From an uncultured Saccharospirillaceae bacterium (GTDB taxonomy: Bacteria; Pseudomonadota; Gammaproteobacteria; Pseudomonadales; Oceanobacteraceae): a stretch of 64,000 bases of DNA. The translations under genes were made by a program, and so were the position numbers. Shown here piece after piece: positions 42,652 through 52,303 of this stretch. The DNA lies in the NCBI GenBank assembly GCA_947503895.1, contig CANNFT010000007.1, positions 1 to 64,000 on the forward strand. The letters run 5' to 3'. Every line of letters starts with the position of its first letter. Position 1 is the stretch's first letter. The notes under the pieces are model-generated. The model did not search any database, was not told the origin of the DNA, and saw only the letters and a list, made by a program, of their open reading frames with translations.

Positions 42652-45015
42652 TTAAAAGCCAAGGACCACTTCAGACGATTCTCCGGTTTGAGGCAAACAA
42701 ATCGTCACTCTATTAGACAAGGAGTGATCATTTTCGTCATTAAAATCAGCTAAATATTGCTTAATCCCGCTGGCTCTATTCTGCCCTAAAACGTTCCAAT
42801 CATCGCCTGACGCTTCCACCTCTTGAGCGCTGACAAACGGGCAAACTTGTAATTCTAATTCCGTTTTTTCAACCATTATATCTTTCACTTTATCAAGCAG
42901 GGCTTTGTGTTCATCTAATAATTTGCTTTCATTCGTCTCAAAATGTATGGCGTCTAACTTAATTGCCATTAAATGAGAGCCTGCATAATTCGCTAAACTA
43001 ATGAGCGTGCCAAAGGGCTGAATACTTTGTTTAAGGTAGTGAATCGCAGCTGTTTTAATGGCGAGTGTGCCAATTTGCTGAGTCAGGTCGTCTAGGCCAA
43101 CGTCGGGTTTCGTGATGTCACCTGAGATGGGTAAGCTTATCCTAATGTTGTGATTATCGTCACGCAGCAATGATAGCGCAGTGTCGACAGGCATAGATAT
43201 TTTTTTACTGAGTTGATCAATTATACTGTCGTCCGCCGGCTCTAACTTTGAGTTTTTCACCAAAATATTGGCTGAACCCGCTAGCTCGCCTTTATTCACA
43301 GTAATATTCCCGTCCATTTGAAGCATGCCTTTTTGTATCTGATAACCGATACCTTCTATGACGTAGCCGTTGAATGGCACCATATCCATCTGCTCAATAT
43401 TGATGTCAAGCTTGCCGTTTGGAACTTCATTAATATAACTCAGGTCTGTCTTCAGTTTTATTTTGTTAAATGCGTCAAGGGAGGATTCAAATACGAATTC
43501 AATAGGCTGAATAGATTGGAGTGAATTAATCGCTACTCTATTTATCTCAAATTGGCTAATTGAAAGTGTCCCATTGTACGGAGGGGAAACCGTATAATCT
43601 GATATAGAAATATTGCTTTTTCCGCCTTCTATTTGCTGAATGCCATCAATATTGATCTCCAGTGCAGCCGTATTGCTATTTTCTTCTTCCTTATTGTCTG
43701 ATGCCCCCCCTGCTGAGTCGCTATTCGATTTAGATGCTGCATCTTCGGTCGTGCTGGTTACGTTTTTGTGATCCTCGGCTTGCTCTTCATTTAAGGGGAT
43801 ATGAAAAGGGGGTATAGTCAATGTTTGATCTTTATTTCGAATCACACTCATGTTCAATCCATTAAATTCATGCTTGCCTGATGTCATGGACTTGAATTTT
43901 TCAAATGAGTAATCAATTTCATATACCGCATATTGTTGCAGTGAGAATGCCTGAGAGCGATTAGTGCTCGTGTTATTGGATGTATCCATATCCTTATCAT
44001 CGGTTTGAACAGATTGAGCTAAGTTCAATTGTTCGATCATCATTTTTTCAATTTTAATATTTTCAGTGCTGGCCACGATTTGATTAAATATCAAACCTTC
44101 CATCAATACATCAAAGTCTTGTCCTGTTTGAAGGTTGATATGATTGAATTCAAAATTGCCGACTATCTTGGGGTGGGATAATAGACTCTCCAACGCGCCT
44201 TCCCACTTCACTGACAATGGCGATTGAATTTTAATCGGATTGTCTACCTTTACAGAAAGAGATTCAACCGATAGCTGAAGGTCAATCGACAGCGTCAGAT
44301 CCGAAAGATTTTGGCTTTTGCTTTGACTGCTGACTGAAGTTTGATTGACATCATTCTGTAATGGAAACTCAAATCGGAACGGCGCAATATCAATATGTTG
44401 AATAACAACTTGCGTATCAACGACTGTATCCCGAAAAGTAATATTGTGATCAGAAAATAAAATGGAATCGACGGCTACCTTCCATGTATTACTGTCACTG
44501 CTATTGGTGATTTGATTTCCAGTATGGTCAGCATTATCAGTGTTTTCATTTTCTTCTATTTTCACATCGTCAGAGGGCGTGTTCGAAGTCGATGACGAAT
44601 CAGCTTCATCTAGCGGAATTTTGAGGCCTGCTACGGTCATAGCAGCATCCGTTTTTCGAATACTGATTTCGCTACCGGATACATGAAGACGTTTTATAAT
44701 AATTTCTCGATCCAATAAGCGCTTAGGTGAAAAAACAAGATCGAATTGAGTGAGCGAGGTATGTTTATTTTCTTGGTCAGGGTGGGTTAGTGTCAGTCCG
44801 TTAAGCTGGAGTTTGCCCTCAAATGGCGAGAAATGGTAGTCACCTAGCTTCAGTTGATAACCTTCTCCCTGAGACTGATACCACTGATCGGCATAGTACA
44901 ATCCGACTTTGGGCAACCAAACAACAGCTGTCACCAGTATTAATATTAGAAGAAGTAATAATGCAATAACTGTTTTGGCCAATCTACGAAACCAGATGGT
45001 TGAAGCGGGCGACAT
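42652..45015 (-). CDS. DUF748 (AsmA-like) inner-membrane-anchored protein
   Basis: 787 residues. One N-terminal membrane helix (VIALLLLLILILVTAVVWL, residues 15-33), then a long periplasmic beta-rich chain. DUF748 landmarks are QLKLGDYHFSPFEGKLQLNG (about 54), FSPKRLLDREIIIKRLHVSG (about 91), GELAGSANILVKNSKLEP (about 580) and ISLPISGDITKPDVGLDDL (about 625). A Ser/Asn/Asp-rich insert (about 410-450) is probably a flexible loop. The C-terminal 110 residues (HFETNESKLLDEHKALLDKV) resemble the start of an OmpA-like domain. AsmA-like proteins form hydrophobic grooves for lipid transport between membranes. Single gene. Confidence 0.85.
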   Translation of the reverse strand: MSPASTIWFRRLAKTVIALLLLLILILVTAVVWLPKVGLYYADQWYQSQGEGYQLKLGDYHFSPFEGKLQLNGLTLTHPDQENKHTSLTQFDLVFSPKRLLDREIIIKRLHVSGSEISIRKTDAAMTVAGLKIPLDEADSSSTSNTPSDDVKIEENENTDNADHTGNQITNSSDSNTWKVAVDSILFSDHNITFRDTVVDTQVVIQHIDIAPFRFEFPLQNDVNQTSVSSQSKSQNLSDLTLSIDLQLSVESLSVKVDNPIKIQSPLSVKWEGALESLLSHPKIVGNFEFNHINLQTGQDFDVLMEGLIFNQIVASTENIKIEKMMIEQLNLAQSVQTDDKDMDTSNNTSTNRSQAFSLQQYAVYEIDYSFEKFKSMTSGKHEFNGLNMSVIRNKDQTLTIPPFHIPLNEEQAEDHKNVTSTTEDAASKSNSDSAGGASDNKEEENSNTAALEINIDGIQQIEGGKSNISISDYTVSPPYNGTLSISQFEINRVAINSLQSIQPIEFVFESSLDAFNKIKLKTDLSYINEVPNGKLDINIEQMDMVPFNGYVIEGIGYQIQKGMLQMDGNITVNKGELAGSANILVKNSKLEPADDSIIDQLSKKISMPVDTALSLLRDDNHNIRISLPISGDITKPDVGLDDLTQQIGTLAIKTAAIHYLKQSIQPFGTLISLANYAGSHLMAIKLDAIHFETNESKLLDEHKALLDKVKDIMVEKTELELQVCPFVSAQEVEASGDDWNVLGQNRASGIKQYLADFNDENDHSLSNRVTICLPQTGESSEVVLGF

Positions 45016-45264
45016 ACGTCATATATCCTCATATTCTTATCATGATAGATACCTTAACATACTTTAAAGCGCAGATTGCCTAGGTAATTTGGCCTCCACT
45101 CTTTAGGTTGGCAGTACTCCAAGCAGATCAATTCAGCTAAGCGGCGACTTAAATGGCAATCGTTTACTCTGACCGCGTCAGCCAATATTTCTAACAGGAG
45201 TAAGTGCTTCTAACATGGCCCTCCTTAACCACACGACATTCGATTAATGAAACCGCGATTTGCA

Positions 45265-46065
45265 TCAGGATGACTTTCTAGATTTTATAATCTTATCGTA
45301 AGCAGATTGAATCTCTTGTGTTTTCTCTTTAGCAATTTTCATCATTTCTTCTGGCAAGCCTTTAGCGACTAACTTATCCGGATGATGCTGACTCATCAGT
45401 TTTCGATACGCTTTTTTAATTTCCTGATTTGAAGCACTGGATTCCACGCCCAGTATTCCGTAAGCAATCATCAGTTCATTTTTACCATTGCTGAAATCTT
45501 TATTAAATTGTCCACGGTATTGTTCTCGACTTGCACGCACACGTGCATGGATGTATTCAAACTGCAGAGCAGAAATCCCCAGTACGCGGCAGACACGATC
45601 CAGCAAGCGCTTTTCAGATATGGTTAATTGACCATCTGCGTAGGCAATGCTCAGTTGTATTTCAAGGAATAATTGAATGAGGCTGCCACGATGACCTACT
45701 GCACGTAAAAATCGCTGTAGTTCGGGCATTAAATCAAATTCTGGGGATTTGCCTTCACTGAAGTATCGAATGGCTTCTTTACGCTGAGCCTCGTTTAACC
45801 CCATTTGATCCATAATCACACGCGCTTGATCAATCTCTTGCTCCGTTACGCGGCCATCACTTTTTGCCAACTGACCCATCGTTAAAAAAGTCACACGGAA
45901 AAAAATATTTTGCCCTTCAGCCCGTATCGACTCGGGTTTTCGTTGACGAGCGTACATTTGGTCAAAAGCATTGCCGACCAGCAACCCAAGCAACAACCCG
46001 AACCACTTACCTGTTACAAACCCAATAAAGGCGCCAATGAGTTTGCCAGCCCAAATTAATTTCAC
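45265..46065 (-). CDS. djlA: Membrane-anchored DnaJ-like co-chaperone DjlA
   Basis: 266 residues from a GTG start with AAGGA upstream. An N-terminal membrane segment (residues 8-30, GAFIGFVTGKWFGLLLGLLVG) is followed by the TerB-like central domain (DGRVTEQEIDQARVIM; SIAYADGQLTISEKRLLDRV) and a C-terminal J domain (YGILGVESSASNQEIKKAYR, with the HPD motif in QHHPDKL). It stimulates DnaK ATPase at the inner membrane. It is the last gene of the amgK-murU-djlA operon, 11 bases after murU, as in many Pseudomonas-like genomes. Confidence 0.95.
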   Translation of the reverse strand: MKLIWAGKLIGAFIGFVTGKWFGLLLGLLVGNAFDQMYARQRKPESIRAEGQNIFFRVTFLTMGQLAKSDGRVTEQEIDQARVIMDQMGLNEAQRKEAIRYFSEGKSPEFDLMPELQRFLRAVGHRGSLIQLFLEIQLSIAYADGQLTISEKRLLDRVCRVLGISALQFEYIHARVRASREQYRGQFNKDFSNGKNELMIAYGILGVESSASNQEIKKAYRKLMSQHHPDKLVAKGLPEEMMKIAKEKTQEIQSAYDKIIKSRKSS

Positions 46066-46076
46066 TCTGTTTTTCC

Positions 46077-46793
46077 TTACTCAGTTGCCATCGAGGGTTT
46101 GGATAAATAAGCATCCAGTTCTGTCAGCCGTTCTGGTGTTCCAACATCTAACCAATAACCAGTGTGATGCTGTCCGCTTACTTTACCTTTCGACATTGCC
46201 GATTTTAATAATGGAGCAAGCTTATAGACGCCACCGTCTTTTGATGGGTCGCATTCATCAAAAAGCTCAGCCTTCAAAACACTGACACCGCTAAAGGTCA
46301 ACGTTGGCGAACGCGCACCTGAGGCAGTGGGTTCGAAGACTTTGCCAGCCTGCAGTGAAAAGTCGCCACAAGCATGATGACGAGGGTTATCCACCAGCAT
46401 TAGATTAGCCTGTTCGCTAGCAGGCAAGGGGGTACATTGTCGGTAGTCAATGTCCGACCATATATCGCCATTCACCACTAAAAAAGAATCCATAGTGGAG
46501 GTGGTTAACATTGGCAGTGCTTTTAAAATACCGCCAGCTGTTTCTAGTGGCGATGGCTCCGCACTGTATTGGATATTACAACCCCATTGTTTACCCGTTT
46601 GTAAATAAGCTTCTATTTGCTCACCCAAATATGCGTGATTAATCACGATGTCTGTAAAACCGGCATCCACCAGTTTCATCACTTGGTGTTCGATTAAGGG
46701 TTTATTTGCCACTTTTAGCATGGGTTTAGGTGTCTTTAGCGTCAGTGGACGCATGCGAGTGCCGAGGCCAGCGGCTAATATCATGGCTTTCAT
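46077..46793 (-). CDS. murU: N-acetylmuramate-1-phosphate uridylyltransferase
   Basis: 238 residues from the ATG at 46793, which overlaps the amgK stop as ATGA; a longer frame to 46844 is inside amgK. It is a nucleotidyltransferase of the sugar-phosphate type: MILAAGLGTRMRPLTLKTPK at the N-terminus holds the nucleotide-binding signature and catalytic Lys, LVVNGDIWSD the metal-binding Asp, and GYWLDVGTPERL the C-terminal motif. It converts MurNAc-1-phosphate and UTP to UDP-MurNAc in the salvage route that bypasses de novo synthesis (and so fosfomycin). Pathway assignment rests on the neighbour amgK. Confidence 0.93.
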   Translation of the reverse strand: MKAMILAAGLGTRMRPLTLKTPKPMLKVANKPLIEHQVMKLVDAGFTDIVINHAYLGEQIEAYLQTGKQWGCNIQYSAEPSPLETAGGILKALPMLTTSTMDSFLVVNGDIWSDIDYRQCTPLPASEQANLMLVDNPRHHACGDFSLQAGKVFEPTASGARSPTLTFSGVSVLKAELFDECDPSKDGGVYKLAPLLKSAMSKGKVSGQHHTGYWLDVGTPERLTELDAYLSKPSMATE

Positions 46794-47797
46794 GAAGCGC
46801 TCTCTTTCGCTTTTTGAGCCGGCACAACCACTTGCTGTAGCCACTGATGGAACGCTTCCATCCCCTCGTATTGACTGGACACCTGCAATACGTAGTTTAA
46901 TGTTCTGGGGATATCATGTAGGTAGGCGTGCTTACCATCGCGATGGCACAGACGGCTAAAAATTCCGATGGCTTTTAGATGTCTTTGCAGGCCCATCCAG
47001 TCAAACCACAACATTTGTTGCTCTAATGCTGTACCCGAGCCTACCCCTTGATGATGGGCTTTCTTAAAGTAAAGGATTGCCCACTCCTCTACTTTTTCCT
47101 GTGGCCATGCAATGTAACAGTCTCGCAGCAACGATACGAGATCGTAGGTATAAGGCCCCTGAACCGCATCTTGAAAATCGATAATGCCTATCGAATGATC
47201 ATTCAATAACATCAGATTGCGACTATGAAAATCCCGATGAACCGGCACTTGAGGCTGACCTAAGGCCGTATCACGCAGCAATGAAAATGTATCCGCCAGC
47301 AAACTTTTGTCGCTTCTGTTCAGGGTCAAACCCAGTTGCACTTCCAAGTACCAATCCTGAAAAAGTGCCATTTCGCGGTCCAGCAGTGCTTGGTCATAAG
47401 GGGGTAGGGATAATTGAGTTTGCTGTATGTGAATTAAACTGTCGATTGCCTGACCATAAAGCTGGTCGGCCGTTTGATCTGTTAGGGAAGGCAACAGCAG
47501 TCGATCTCCAAAATCAGACAACAGCATGAAGCCTTGGGTTAAATCAATATTGAGTAATGTCGGTACCTGTACCCCCTGCGCATGCCATTGTCGAGCGATG
47601 TCGACGAAAGGTTGAGAATTCTCCTTCTCAGGAGGGGCATCTACCGCGATAAGCGAGCCTTGATCGGTGTTTTGACGAAAGTAACGGCGAAAGCTGGCAT
47701 CCCCAGAGACGGATTCAAGCTGATCAATACCGCGGTAATCTAAGGAGGACAATGACTGGTTAACCCAGTGTTGTAACTGTTGAAGACGCTGATCCAT
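46790..47797 (-). CDS. amgK: N-acetylmuramate/N-acetylglucosamine anomeric kinase
   Basis: 335 residues, aminoglycoside phosphotransferase-like kinase fold. Landmarks: SGDASFRRYFR (glycine-rich nucleotide loop, about 28), LLSDFGDRLLLPSL (about 113), the catalytic VPVHRDFHSRNLML (about 205), and GIIDFQDAVQGPYTYDL (metal-binding Asp, about 227). It phosphorylates MurNAc and GlcNAc at C1 for cell-wall recycling, feeding MurU. Divergent from the phosphoethanolamine-transferase-like gene and close to lptD, the same order as in Pseudomonas and relatives. Confidence 0.94.
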   Translation of the reverse strand: MDQRLQQLQHWVNQSLSSLDYRGIDQLESVSGDASFRRYFRQNTDQGSLIAVDAPPEKENSQPFVDIARQWHAQGVQVPTLLNIDLTQGFMLLSDFGDRLLLPSLTDQTADQLYGQAIDSLIHIQQTQLSLPPYDQALLDREMALFQDWYLEVQLGLTLNRSDKSLLADTFSLLRDTALGQPQVPVHRDFHSRNLMLLNDHSIGIIDFQDAVQGPYTYDLVSLLRDCYIAWPQEKVEEWAILYFKKAHHQGVGSGTALEQQMLWFDWMGLQRHLKAIGIFSRLCHRDGKHAYLHDIPRTLNYVLQVSSQYEGMEAFHQWLQQVVVPAQKAKESAS

Positions 47798-47968
47798 ACG
47801 GGCAAAAACTTCTGTTCAAATTCGAAAGTCGTAATAGCAGCCACCTTAGCACATATTTCGATTAAAAATATTGAGCCACAATCAATATTTACTGGCTCAG
47901 ATAGTCTACTTACTATACAATGCGCGACCGATTTCGACCCTTAGAACCTCTCACCTGTTAGCCACTCG

Positions 47969-49546
47969 ATGTTTAGACACCTTTTTTTCTGCTTAACCAT
48001 TTCAGTACTATTTTATCTGCCTGATTTTTATTTATCGCTAAAGTCAGGCATTTCAGTGATGCCCTACAAAGGCGCTTCTCAATGGACGACGGTAATACTG
48101 TGTTCGGCAATTATTTTCTGCGCATTGTTATCCACCAACAAAGTCTTAAAATACGCTTTATTGTTCGCGCTAATGTTCTTTCAGCACACTCAGATTGTTC
48201 ACTTTACTTACTTTGGCGGATTTTATAGCCAGCACAACATTCAGTTTATGTTTTCAGAAATGCATGACTTCCTTCTCGGCGTCATGGATTTATTTAAAAT
48301 CATTTGGGATGTAGTCGTAATCACTTTATGCGTTTACGTCACGATTTTCATACTTGCCATCAAACATGAGGCGGTAGCTATTCCATGGCGGTCAAATTTC
48401 CCTGCCCTAATCGTAGCCTTTCTGCTATTTGCTCCGTTGGGTAAAGCGCTCCAATCGAAACATGATTTTCGCCCCAGCTTCAATCACCATTCAGTGAGAA
48501 ATGGTCTTTATAGTTGGAATTATTTTATTGCGAAGGCATTTAAAGATTATGAGGGCAAGCAGTACAAACCTTATGTACTTGAAAAACAAAATCGATCCAT
48601 TGACAACTTAATTTTAATTTTAGGTGAAAGTGCCAACCCTAAAAGGATGAGTTTATTTGGTAGCAAAACGGATACGACACCATTTTTGAAGTCATTATCA
48701 CAATCAAATAAATTGCATTATCAATTGGCCTACTCTTCTTCTGTCGCCACACAATATTCACTGGCAAGGTTCTTCAGCGGTGTCAAAGAACCCGATAACC
48801 CTCAACAAATAGCATCCCAGCAAACTAATTTGTTTAAATTGGCTTTAGATAATGGATTTGAAACGCACTATATTAGCAATCAGCGGGTGAATGGAATCTC
48901 GCATAGTTACAATATTAAGGGCATCCACACATGGATTGATAGAGATATGCCGATGAACACTTGGGGTGAGTATGACATTGGCTTATCGAAGGCATTACTG
49001 AGCAACATTAAACAGCTAAACTCTCCTCAATTTGCAGTTATGCATATGCGCAATATGCATGTCATATACAGTGATAATTACCCTGCTAGCTTTACCAAAT
49101 TCAAACCTGCCTCCGCGTCATCACTCGACTTATTAAAAAGTGACTATGACAACTCGCTGGCGTACTTTGATCACACCATCAGCACATGGATACAACAACT
49201 ACAGCCTAAATTGCATGGGCGTACGTTATTGGTTTATATACCTGACCATGGAGAGAAGTTTGGAGAAAACGGTAACGGCCACAACACCCTAGACCTTGAA
49301 ACTGCCACCATCCCGATTTTTGCCTATAACCTCAATGATGCTGATGAGGCACTTGAGTTGTTTAAATCTAAGCTCAGTTGCATTACCTCACACGATCAAT
49401 TGCACAACTCAATATCCGAACTTCTCGGCTATAAAGTTCATAATCCAAATGGTCACCTCGATAAATATTACGTCAGTGGGCTGAGCTTAACGGGCGAAGC
49501 CGGTTGGATTGAAGGATCACTCCATAGTACGCCCTGCCAAAGTTAG
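47969..49546 (+). CDS. Phosphoethanolamine transferase-like membrane sulfatase-fold protein
   Basis: 525 residues. About four or five membrane helices lie in the first 165 residues, then a periplasmic alkaline-phosphatase-fold domain. The family motifs are visible: LILGESANPKRMSLFG with KTDTTP (the Thr nucleophile region, about 217-240), MHMRNMH (about 355), and YIPDHGEKFGENGNGHN (metal-binding Asp/His, about 423). Such enzymes transfer phosphoethanolamine to lipid A, core sugars or glycans. It has a weak hairpin over its stop codon and precedes lptD, so it may serve lipopolysaccharide modification. Exact acceptor unknown. Confidence 0.85.
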   Translation: MFRHLFFCLTISVLFYLPDFYLSLKSGISVMPYKGASQWTTVILCSAIIFCALLSTNKVLKYALLFALMFFQHTQIVHFTYFGGFYSQHNIQFMFSEMHDFLLGVMDLFKIIWDVVVITLCVYVTIFILAIKHEAVAIPWRSNFPALIVAFLLFAPLGKALQSKHDFRPSFNHHSVRNGLYSWNYFIAKAFKDYEGKQYKPYVLEKQNRSIDNLILILGESANPKRMSLFGSKTDTTPFLKSLSQSNKLHYQLAYSSSVATQYSLARFFSGVKEPDNPQQIASQQTNLFKLALDNGFETHYISNQRVNGISHSYNIKGIHTWIDRDMPMNTWGEYDIGLSKALLSNIKQLNSPQFAVMHMRNMHVIYSDNYPASFTKFKPASASSLDLLKSDYDNSLAYFDHTISTWIQQLQPKLHGRTLLVYIPDHGEKFGENGNGHNTLDLETATIPIFAYNLNDADEALELFKSKLSCITSHDQLHNSISELLGYKVHNPNGHLDKYYVSGLSLTGEAGWIEGSLHSTPCQS

Positions 49547-49562
49547 CGGTTTTACCGCTAAC
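49542..49562 (+). terminator. Hairpin overlapping the stop codon of the transferase gene
   Basis: Perfect 8-bp stem GTTAGCGG / CCGCTAAC with loop TTTTA; the TAG stop (49544-49546) lies in the left arm. No T tract follows, so it is only a weak terminator candidate. Confidence 0.4.
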
Positions 49563-49780
49563 GCCTCTTGGAGATAAGCCCAAGTGGAAACTCTTCGCCC
49601 TCCGCAGAGTCACATTCGGTAGATTCTGGCCTGAGCGGGTTAAAACAACAAACAGGTTGTTTTTTGCACATGTAACAGCATGACTGGCTCTCTGCACGGA
49701 TAAAACGTACAATTTTGCCCCAATGTGCCGCCATTCATCACTAGTACAGCGAAATCAGTTTGATCAGGAAAAACAATCAC

Positions 49781-52303
49781 ATGCCACGGTTTCGGCACTT
49801 GCTCTTGCCGTCTTTCATTATCTCTGTCACTGCAGTCGCTGATGTCTCTTATGAGCGTCTAGATTGGGTGCCCCGAGAAGCGCTTCCTGCCAGCCAATTG
49901 AAGCAGTTACCTGGGTTTTGCAGTGGTACATACCTCCCACCGTCTTTGACGATCAAAGAAGGGGAAGCGCTCTATGTGGAAGCGGATCATGCAGACTTCA
50001 AAGAACAAGGTGCAACCGTATTAAGCGGCAATGTTCTGCTGGAGCAAAAAGATCGCAAGATCGCCGGAGATCAAGCCACCTACGAACAAGCAACGGGTGC
50101 AGCCAGCTTTAATGGGAATATCCAATTTCGTGCAGACGGATTGGTCATGCTCGCCGAGTCGCTGGACTACAATGCGCAAACCGGCTACGCCCACCTAGAG
50201 AATGCGCATTATGTTATCGCCCCGATTCATATGCGTGGGGAAGCCAACCACATTCGCGTCGAAGAAGCCGGCATTGCGGTGTTGGATGGCGCAACCTATA
50301 CATTTTGCGAGCCAGGCCAAAACGACTGGGATATTCGAGCCAGTGAGTTTGAACTCGATCAAAATGCCGGCTGGGGCGAGGTCTACCATGGCCGTCTGCG
50401 TGTGCTTGGCGTGCCCGTGTTTTATGTGCCCTACTACCGTTTCCCCATCACAGACAAACGCATGACAGGCTTTTTAGACCCAACACTCGATCTCAATATG
50501 GAAATCGATGGCTTTGGTGTGAACGATTTCGATATTAGCCAAGCCGGTTTCCGCGTGTTTAATGTTCAAGAAGCCGCCACGCCTTTCTATATCAATATTG
50601 CACCGAATTATGATGACACTATCACCCCCAGATACGTGAGGGATCATGGCGTATTATGGGAAAACGAATTCCGATACTTAAATATTTTAGGTGAGGGGTC
50701 TATTTCAGGCGCGTATCTCGGAAATGACTGGTCACACGATAAACCTTTATTGGTAGACGCAGACGGCGATGGCCTAGTCGATGATGAAAATGACGACTAT
50801 CGACTTCAAGAGCGCTGGGCAAAAGCGCTACGCCACTCGGGGAAAATTGGACGTTACTGGAGCGATCGTATCCACTACGATGAAGTCAGTGATATCGACT
50901 ACATTGACGACTTTAAGCGATCCGGTCAGGTCAATCGCACCAGCCATTTAAAGCAAAGCGCGGAATTGGAGTACAACGACGGCCGTTTCCAACTGCTCAA
51001 TCTAGTCGAAAGCTCACAAACGGTCGATGAAGATATTGCCGACAGCAATAAGCCCTTTCGTCGCCTGCCGCAAGTCACGTTCAGTAAGTTAAATAGCTAC
51101 GAAACAAACCAGCTAAATTATGAGTTCACATCCGAAGCGACTCGGTTTACCCGCAGTAATTTCACGTTGTCCGGTGTGGATAAAATGAACGCTCAACGCT
51201 TCCATAACGATATTACCCTGAGTTACCCACTTGAAAGCAGTTGGGGATTTGTGACCCCTAAAGTTCAGACCCTGCATACCCAATATCGATTTAACAATTT
51301 AGATGAAACCGCCGAAGATGAAGGGTATACCGAGGACCACACACGAAATATCAGCGTATCCAGCTTAGATGCTGGCATCTATCTAGAGCGATCTTTTTCA
51401 TGGTTTGACGTACCGTTCATGCAAACATTGGAGCCTCGCATCCTGTATGCCCATATTCCATATGTGGATCAATCCGATATACCGCTATTCGATACGACGG
51501 AAACGTCTTTCAGCTATGCCAATTTATTCTCCCCGAATCGATTTACCGGTCATGACCGAGTGGGTGATACCGAGCAAGTCACGCTGGGTGTGACCTCTCG
51601 TTTCATTAACGATCTCGGCAGCGAGGTGTTTCGAGTTAGCCTTGGTCAAGTTTTGTACTTCAAAGATCGCCAAGTGGCGCTAAACCCCGGGATAGATAGC
51701 CTAGAAGCTGCCGAACAAGATGAAGATAACCTTGTGAGTAGCTCACCTTTTGCGGGTGAAGTAGAGTGGCGATTCACATCTAATTGGCGCTGGAAAACCG
51801 ACGTGCAGTACAATCCAAGAAAATTCGCCACCACAGCAACAGAACGTGATGCCGGAGCGTCCGAAGAGCGCTTTGAAAAAGTCACTTCGCAGTTGAACTA
51901 TCAGAATGAAGACAATCTTATATTCGACATGTCATACACCCATGTGGAAGCCGAACAGAAAAAGCAGCTAGGCGCGGCATTTTTTGCCCCACTCAATGAC
52001 AGCTGGGCACTATACGGGCAGCAAAAACGAGATGTCTGGAATTACCGTAACGCTGAAACACGAGAAGCCTTACAAGACGACAACCGCTTTATCATTGAGG
52101 GATTGGGTGGCATAGAATATCAAAACTGCTGCTGGCGTGTTCAGATGTCTTATGAAGAGCACACCAATACCGATAAAACCAAAGACTATTTATTTATGTT
52201 CCAAATTCACTTGAAGGGGCTTGGCATCTTTGGCCGCCGCTCAGACGAGACTTTGGCACAACGCATTAACGGATACGACCAGAGACAGATCCATGACTAT
52301 TAA
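49781..52303 (+). CDS. lptD: LPS-assembly outer-membrane protein LptD
   Basis: 840 residues from the ATG at 49781; an in-frame TTG at 49760 is less likely. A signal peptide is visible (ending VTAVADV). An N-terminal jellyroll (LptA-like) domain follows (YVEADHADFKEQGATVLSGN; YEQATGAASFNGNI; YNAQTGYAHLENAHY), then the LptD barrel region (VLGVPVFYVPYYRFPI, RMTGFLDP). The Cys pairs needed for the inter-domain disulfides are present: early FCSG and late QNCCWR. It inserts lipopolysaccharide into the outer leaflet with LptE. It overlaps surA by 11 bases and heads the lptD-surA-pdxA-rsmA-apaG-apaH operon. Confidence 0.97.
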   Translation: MPRFRHLLLPSFIISVTAVADVSYERLDWVPREALPASQLKQLPGFCSGTYLPPSLTIKEGEALYVEADHADFKEQGATVLSGNVLLEQKDRKIAGDQATYEQATGAASFNGNIQFRADGLVMLAESLDYNAQTGYAHLENAHYVIAPIHMRGEANHIRVEEAGIAVLDGATYTFCEPGQNDWDIRASEFELDQNAGWGEVYHGRLRVLGVPVFYVPYYRFPITDKRMTGFLDPTLDLNMEIDGFGVNDFDISQAGFRVFNVQEAATPFYINIAPNYDDTITPRYVRDHGVLWENEFRYLNILGEGSISGAYLGNDWSHDKPLLVDADGDGLVDDENDDYRLQERWAKALRHSGKIGRYWSDRIHYDEVSDIDYIDDFKRSGQVNRTSHLKQSAELEYNDGRFQLLNLVESSQTVDEDIADSNKPFRRLPQVTFSKLNSYETNQLNYEFTSEATRFTRSNFTLSGVDKMNAQRFHNDITLSYPLESSWGFVTPKVQTLHTQYRFNNLDETAEDEGYTEDHTRNISVSSLDAGIYLERSFSWFDVPFMQTLEPRILYAHIPYVDQSDIPLFDTTETSFSYANLFSPNRFTGHDRVGDTEQVTLGVTSRFINDLGSEVFRVSLGQVLYFKDRQVALNPGIDSLEAAEQDEDNLVSSSPFAGEVEWRFTSNWRWKTDVQYNPRKFATTATERDAGASEERFEKVTSQLNYQNEDNLIFDMSYTHVEAEQKKQLGAAFFAPLNDSWALYGQQKRDVWNYRNAETREALQDDNRFIIEGLGGIEYQNCCWRVQMSYEEHTNTDKTKDYLFMFQIHLKGLGIFGRRSDETLAQRINGYDQRQIHDY

